A stretch of 64,000 nt of DNA from Gloeobacter violaceus PCC 7421 (lineage in GTDB: Bacteria > Cyanobacteriota > Cyanobacteriia > Gloeobacterales > Gloeobacteraceae), in the NCBI RefSeq assembly GCF_000011385.1, contig NC_005125.1, positions 806,001-870,000 of the forward strand, in the 5' to 3' direction. Made by a program: the position numbers and the translations under genes. The notes under the pieces were generated by a model. The model searched no databases. It was not told where the DNA came from and saw only the letters and a program-made list of their open reading frames with translations. Shown here in pieces: positions 59,832 to 64,000 of this stretch (positions are counted from its first letter, which is position 1; each line of letters begins with the position of its first letter).

Positions 59832-62042
59832 TCACTCCTGGGCAGGTAGGGCAATCGGCGCGCGAGCCTGGGCGGTGAGCAGATCCTCCAGGTGAGGAGT
59901 CGTGCCTTTGTGGTGCTTGACGATGAGCAGCGAGGTCTGGCAGCGGGTGGCCAGTTCGTCGGTGCTTTTGCCGAAGATGTGGCGATCCAGACCCCACTGG
60001 GCGCTGGTGCCCACGACCAACAAATCTTGTTTGCGGCTCGCTTCGACAATGTCCCCCAGCGGGTCGTTTAACAGGGGGGAGGTCTCGATGGCAACCGACT
60101 GCTCAAATAGAGCAACCAGATCCCGCGTCTCGCGGCTAATCGGGGATGCCTGCAAGATCTTGACCGTTGCTCCATGGCCCACGGCCAGCCGCAGGGCAAT
60201 TTCGACCGCGAGCCGGTCGTGGATGGTGCCGGAGTAGGGTACGGCAATGCGCGTGCCGGCTCCTACGACCAGTCCCTTGTCGATGTAGACGGCCACATCC
60301 GCGCAGGCGGCCTCCAGAATCGGGCGGACGTTGCCCCCCAGCAGATCCTGGCTGAAGGTCGGCCGGTGCCAGCCCAGCAAGACCAGGTCGGCGCTGTGCA
60401 GTTGGGCGAGCCGGCAGATGTCGGCGGGCACGTCGTCTGAGACCTGGCTCATCGGCTGCACGTAGCGGGCGTCCTCGAAGACGCGGGCGACCAGCGCTTC
60501 GAGGCGGGTGCGGCTCTGGTCCACCAGTTGCTCGGCCTGCTCGGGAAGACTGTCGTAGCTGTACTCGTCCCCCAGGCGCACCAGGTTGACCGGATAGATG
60601 CGCGCCGCCGGCACCGCCGGACTTGCCAGCGCCTGGGCCATGCGCAACAGCCCCTGTTGGGAGTTGGGATTGGCCACCGGCACGACGATGGTGTAGGTCG
60701 TTTCGGGGTCCGGCAACGCTGCGGCTTCCTCTGGAGTGCCAGGTTCGGTGGCGGGGGTGCCGAAGCGGTTGAGCGGATAAATCCACTCCAGAATCGGCGT
60801 GGTGGCAAAGGTCGTCACCAGCGCCATGATCACCATCATCGCGAACAGGGCCGGCGAAATCACCCCAAGGTCCAGGCCGATGTTGAGAATAATCAGTTCC
60901 ATCAGCCCGCGGGTGTTCATCAGCACCCCCAAGGCCGACGCCTCGCGCCACTCCAGACCCGAGAGCTTTGCCGAGAGGGTCGTGCCGCCGAACTTGCCCA
61001 GGGTCGCAGCGAGGATCACCAGGGCGCAATCGAGCCAGAGCGCTTCGTTGTTGAGCAGGCCGAACTGGGTGCGCAGGCCCGTGTAGGCAAAGAAAATCGG
61101 CAGCAAAAAGACGACCGTAAAATCCTCGGTCTTCTCCGCCAGATCCCGCACGAAGATGCGGCGCTGGGGCATCACCGCCCCGAACAAAAAGGCGCCGAAG
61201 ATGTTGTGGATACCGATCAGTTCGGTGATCGTGGCCGAAACGATCAATCCAATAAAGATCACCGCCACCCACAGTTGGGTGAGCCGCCCGTCGCTGCTTT
61301 TCTCGACGTAATCGGCCAGGCGCGCCAGCAGCATCCGGCCCACGGTGAGCATGAAGCCGATATAGACCACCGCGAGCAGCGTCGTGGGCACCGCCCCCAG
61401 CATGTCGCCCGAGCGCACCACCGAAATCACGAAAGCGAGCAGACACCAGGCCGTCACATCGTCCACGGCGGCACAGGTGATGGCGATCGCCCCCAGGTAA
61501 GTCCTGTGCAAATTGCGCTCAGTCAGAATGCGCGCCAGCACCGGAAAGGCCGTCACCGACATCGCCGCCCCCATAAACAGGGCAAAGGACGTAAACGGCA
61601 CGGCGCTGGTGGAGAGCGACTGGTAGAGATAGAGCGCCAAGAGCGCCCCCAAAAAGAACGGCGCGATGATGCTCACGTGGGAGACGACCACCGCTGCGTG
61701 CCCCTTGCCTTTGAGGTTGTCGGCGTTAAATTCCAGCCCCACCAGAAACATAAAAAACACCAGCCCCACCTGGGCCAGGATGTTCAGGTAAGGCAGCGTC
61801 TCCGGCGGAAAGAGCATCGCCGACCACTCCGGGGCGATCATGCCGAAAAACGAGGGGCCGAGCATGATCCCGGCCACGATTTCGCCGATCACCAGCGGTT
61901 GGCTGATTTTCTTGAACAGCAGGCCCATCGCCCTGGAAAGGGCAATGATGACGCCAATCTGAATCAGGAGCAGCATGACGATCTGGCCGTCCGCCGGTCC
62001 CGCCGCCGCCGCGGCCAGAAGGGGTGAGCTGGCGATCCCCAT
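59832..62042 (-). CDS. CPA2 cation/H+ antiporter with C-terminal universal-stress-protein-like domains
   Basis: 736 residues. N-terminal Na+/H+ exchanger domain with about 12 helices (PLVIGEIVAGIMLGPSFFG, GLVFFMFLVGLEFN, VTAFPVLARILTERNL, ITCAAVDDVTAWCLLAF). It is followed by about 300 soluble residues with two UspA-like repeats (TIVVPVANPNSQQGLLRMAQAL and IAVPYSGTIHDRLAVEIALRLA ... LLVVGTSAQWGLDRHIFG). Exchanges Na+ or K+ for H+; the tail may sense nucleotide or stress. Precedes the small protein gene by five bases. Confidence 0.93.
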   Translation of the reverse strand: MGIASSPLLAAAAAGPADGQIVMLLLIQIGVIIALSRAMGLLFKKISQPLVIGEIVAGIMLGPSFFGMIAPEWSAMLFPPETLPYLNILAQVGLVFFMFLVGLEFNADNLKGKGHAAVVVSHVSIIAPFFLGALLALYLYQSLSTSAVPFTSFALFMGAAMSVTAFPVLARILTERNLHRTYLGAIAITCAAVDDVTAWCLLAFVISVVRSGDMLGAVPTTLLAVVYIGFMLTVGRMLLARLADYVEKSSDGRLTQLWVAVIFIGLIVSATITELIGIHNIFGAFLFGAVMPQRRIFVRDLAEKTEDFTVVFLLPIFFAYTGLRTQFGLLNNEALWLDCALVILAATLGKFGGTTLSAKLSGLEWREASALGVLMNTRGLMELIILNIGLDLGVISPALFAMMVIMALVTTFATTPILEWIYPLNRFGTPATEPGTPEEAAALPDPETTYTIVVPVANPNSQQGLLRMAQALASPAVPAARIYPVNLVRLGDEYSYDSLPEQAEQLVDQSRTRLEALVARVFEDARYVQPMSQVSDDVPADICRLAQLHSADLVLLGWHRPTFSQDLLGGNVRPILEAACADVAVYIDKGLVVGAGTRIAVPYSGTIHDRLAVEIALRLAVGHGATVKILQASPISRETRDLVALFEQSVAIETSPLLNDPLGDIVEASRKQDLLVVGTSAQWGLDRHIFGKSTDELATRCQTSLLIVKHHKGTTPHLEDLLTAQARAPIALPAQE

Positions 62043-62186
62043 AGACAGTTTCCGGGCGAATGTGGCACCCTCAGCCTAAGAGCGCCGCCTTCAATTCACC
62101 CATAGGCCGGGTGTCGTATTGTGCGGGCGACTATGTGTCCCAGGAGATAGGCCGATGATCGTATTTGCCGCTCAGTGGGATTGCGA

Positions 62187-62825
62187 CTAGCGGATCCAAC
62201 CTTCGCGCAGGGCGCGCACGGCGGCCTGCACCCGGTCGTTGACGCCGAGTTTGGCGATGATATTGCTGACGTGCACGCGCACGGTGCCGGAGGCGATGTA
62301 GAGCCGCCGGCCGATTTCGGCGTTGGTGAGGCCGTCGGCGATCAGCTTGAGCACTTCCATCTCGCGCTCCGAGAGCGGATTGTCCGCCCCGGCCTGGGGA
62401 ATGCGCCCCAGGTCCCGAAGCACCCGATCGGCAATGTCCGGGTCGAGCCAGGCCGCCCCGTCGCGCACCGAAGCGACGGCCGCCAGCAGGCGGCTGGCGA
62501 TCCCGGCGGTCGCCTTGAGGCAGTAGCCGTCCGCTCCGGCGGCCAGGGCGCCGAAGACGCTCTCGTCCTCGTCGTGGGAGGTGAGTGCGAGGACACGCAT
62601 CGCCGGGTATTCGCGCTTGAGGATGCGCGTCACCTCGGTGCCGCTCATCACCGGCAGCCCCAGATCCATCAGCACCAAATCGGGCTGCAACGAGCGGGCG
62701 AGGGCGAGGGCCTGCTCGCCATCCGCCGCTTCGCCCGCCACTTCGTACTCGGGAGTCTGCGAGAGCACCTGGCGCAATCCGATGCGCATCAGGGCGTGGT
62801 CTTCGACGATCAAGATCCGGGTCAT
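62187..62825 (-). CDS. NarL/LuxR-type response regulator
   Basis: 212 residues. Receiver ILIVEDHALMRIGLRQVL, DLVLMDLGLPVMSG (phospho-Asp), CLKA; output helix-turn-helix LSEREMEVLKLIADGLTNAEIGRRLYIASGTVRVHVSNIIAKLGV. ATG 62825 overlaps the stop of the upstream kinase gene by four bases, so this is its cognate regulator. Confidence 0.95.
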   Translation of the reverse strand: MTRILIVEDHALMRIGLRQVLSQTPEYEVAGEAADGEQALALARSLQPDLVLMDLGLPVMSGTEVTRILKREYPAMRVLALTSHDEDESVFGALAAGADGYCLKATAGIASRLLAAVASVRDGAAWLDPDIADRVLRDLGRIPQAGADNPLSEREMEVLKLIADGLTNAEIGRRLYIASGTVRVHVSNIIAKLGVNDRVQAAVRALREGWIR

Positions 62826-64000
62826 GGCCCCTCCGCAAGCGGCAGTGTGAAATAAAACGTGCTTCCGAGGCCCGGCTCGCTCTCAGCCCAGATCCGCCCG
62901 CCGTGCGCTTCGACCACCTGTCGGCACAGATACAGCCCCAGCCCCGTGCCGGTGGCGTAGCTTTCCGCCTGGGCAAAGCGCACGAACAACAGAACACTCT
63001 TTTCGGGCGGGATGCCCCGGCCGGTGTCGCGCACCGCCACGCGCACAGCACCCTCGAAAGGCTCCAGGCGCAGGTGCACCCGGCCGCCGGCGGGGGTGAA
63101 CTTGAGGGCGTTGTCCACCAGATTGACGAGCACCCGCCGCAGCTGCTGGCGGTCGCAGGGCACCGGCGGCAACGGTCCGCTCACTTCCACCAGCAATGTC
63201 TGATTGCGGCTTTGAGCCAGGGGGCGCAACTCCTCGATGCCCTGAGCGACAAAGGCGGCCAGATCCGTCGGTTCTTTGCGCAGCCGCATGCGCCCGGCTT
63301 CGTAGCGGTAGATGGTGAGCAGGCTTTCGACCAGACCCAACAGTTCGCGGTGACTCTCGATGACCGCCAGGAGAATTTGCTGCTGGCCGTCGCTCAGAGG
63401 ACCGTACTGGCCATCGAGGGTGAATCCCAGGGTCTGGACTGCCGCGAGTAGCGGCGTGCGCAGATCGTGGGTGAGGGTGGCGACAAAATCTTCGCGCAGC
63501 CGCTCGCTTTCTTTTTGGGCAGTGATGTCGCGCAGAACGGCGACACCACCCAACAGTTCGCCCTCCCCGGTACGCAGGGGGGCGGCAGTAATCTGCAACA
63601 CCCGCGGTTGGGCGCCGGAACCCTCCAGGCGGTACAGATCGCTGGCAAGATTGCCTTCGCGTACGGCGCGCTCAAAGACTGTCCGCTCCGGTGCGACCGG
63701 TTCGCCGAGGGCGTCGCGCAGCCGCAGCGTCCGCCAGTGCGCGAGCTCCCCCGGCGGACTGTCCAATAGCGACCAGAGCGCCCGGTTGGCAGTGCGCAGC
63801 CGCCCGGACGAATCGTAGACCAGTACCCCTTCGGCGATCGCTTCGATCACCAGTTCGAGCTTGTCTTTTTCGGCGGTGAGGTTGGCAAGCAAGCGGCGGT
63901 TGGCCTCCGCCTCCGCGCCGATGCGCTCGCGCATCGCCCCGAACGAGTCGATGAGCACCTGTAACTCCAGGGCCGGCGCCGTCGGCATCGGTGGTCCCAC
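62822..64000 (-). CDS. Sensor histidine kinase (N-terminus outside window)
   Basis: At least 392 residues and open past 64000. The end of a HAMP-like helix (LQVLIDSFGAMRERIG) is visible, followed by a PAS domain (LELVIEAIAEGVLVYDSSGRLRTANRAL...), a HisKA H-box (FVATLTHDLRTPLLAAVQTLGF), and ATP lid motifs NLVDNALKFT, DTGRGIPP and GTGLGLYLC. The GTG at 64000 is only the window edge; the real start is upstream. Coupled to the regulator by a four-base overlap. Confidence 0.95.
   Translation of the reverse strand: MGPPMPTAPALELQVLIDSFGAMRERIGAEAEANRRLLANLTAEKDKLELVIEAIAEGVLVYDSSGRLRTANRALWSLLDSPPGELAHWRTLRLRDALGEPVAPERTVFERAVREGNLASDLYRLEGSGAQPRVLQITAAPLRTGEGELLGGVAVLRDITAQKESERLREDFVATLTHDLRTPLLAAVQTLGFTLDGQYGPLSDGQQQILLAVIESHRELLGLVESLLTIYRYEAGRMRLRKEPTDLAAFVAQGIEELRPLAQSRNQTLLVEVSGPLPPVPCDRQQLRRVLVNLVDNALKFTPAGGRVHLRLEPFEGAVRVAVRDTGRGIPPEKSVLLFVRFAQAESYATGTGLGLYLCRQVVEAHGGRIWAESEPGLGSTFYFTLPLAEGP

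Overview
This window is a GC-rich cyanobacterial chromosome segment. The markers are psbA (photosystem II D1), a DUF1825 protein, cofH beside a class I photolyase gene, a two-domain histidine phosphatase of the cyanobacterial type, long-form hibernation factor HPF/LrtA, and several proteins of cyanobacterial character. Gene content and base composition fit Gloeobacter best (probably G. violaceus). That is a recognition-based inference; I ran no database search. Nearly all genes are ordinary chromosomal housekeeping genes, in short runs that often overlap by 1-13 bases. No rRNA, tRNA or CRISPR array was seen.

Region by region. 1-7.5 kb: gpmI (cut by the window edge), a chorismate-utilising enzyme, an acidic protein of unknown function, 5-formyl-THF cyclo-ligase and a large secreted M14 zinc carboxypeptidase. 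7.6-8.9 kb: the N-terminal stub of an RND pump next to a complete IS4-family element bounded by 14-bp inverted repeats. 9.4-13.3 kb: panB, two tandem GDP-mannose dehydratase-like genes and a cysteine synthase, all on the minus strand. 13.4-15.2 kb: a candidate small RNA, a BlaI/M56-protease regulatory pair with a palindromic operator candidate, and a DUF29 remnant. 15.2-19.4 kb: hisB, an FHA-PrsW membrane protease fusion, the double histidine phosphatase and a TPR protein. 20-26 kb: a NarL-type regulator, a MacA/MacB-like pair without its ATPase, cofH, a HAD phosphatase and an alpha/beta hydrolase. 26-31.4 kb: psbA with a strong terminator, a secreted protein, an FGGY kinase, DUF1825, a Fur regulator and photolyase. 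31.5-38.2 kb: a CorC/HlyC-type protein, hpf, rsfS, yqeK, metF, an M23 peptidase, a PfkB kinase and rpmF.

39.2-42.9 kb is the most unusual stretch. Two inverted copies of a ~200-bp structured repeat flank a visibly AT-richer island with three prepilin-like or single-TM genes and a PEP-CTERM beta-propeller protein. 43-49.5 kb: a hydrolase, an Rrf2 regulator directly upstream of cysK, an odd acidic/glycine-zipper protein, a tiny ORF with a near-perfect Shine-Dalgarno sequence inside a structured transcript, plsX, and tgt. 49.5-64 kb: a TetR-RND efflux locus, a sugar ABC importer lacking a permease, a B12-radical SAM protein, an apparently orphan RelE/ParE toxin, a CPA2 antiporter with stress-protein domains, and a two-component system cut by the window edge.

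Functional links: CofH helps make FO (8-hydroxy-5-deazaflavin), the likely antenna of the photolyase encoded 5 kb away. Rrf2-cysK is probably a cysteine-synthesis regulon, and BlaI-M56 is probably autoregulated. Folate C1 metabolism is represented by panB, metF and the cyclo-ligase. The best candidates for something undescribed are the repeat-flanked pilin island, the 13.44-13.58 kb small RNA and the 46.0-46.26 kb micro-locus.
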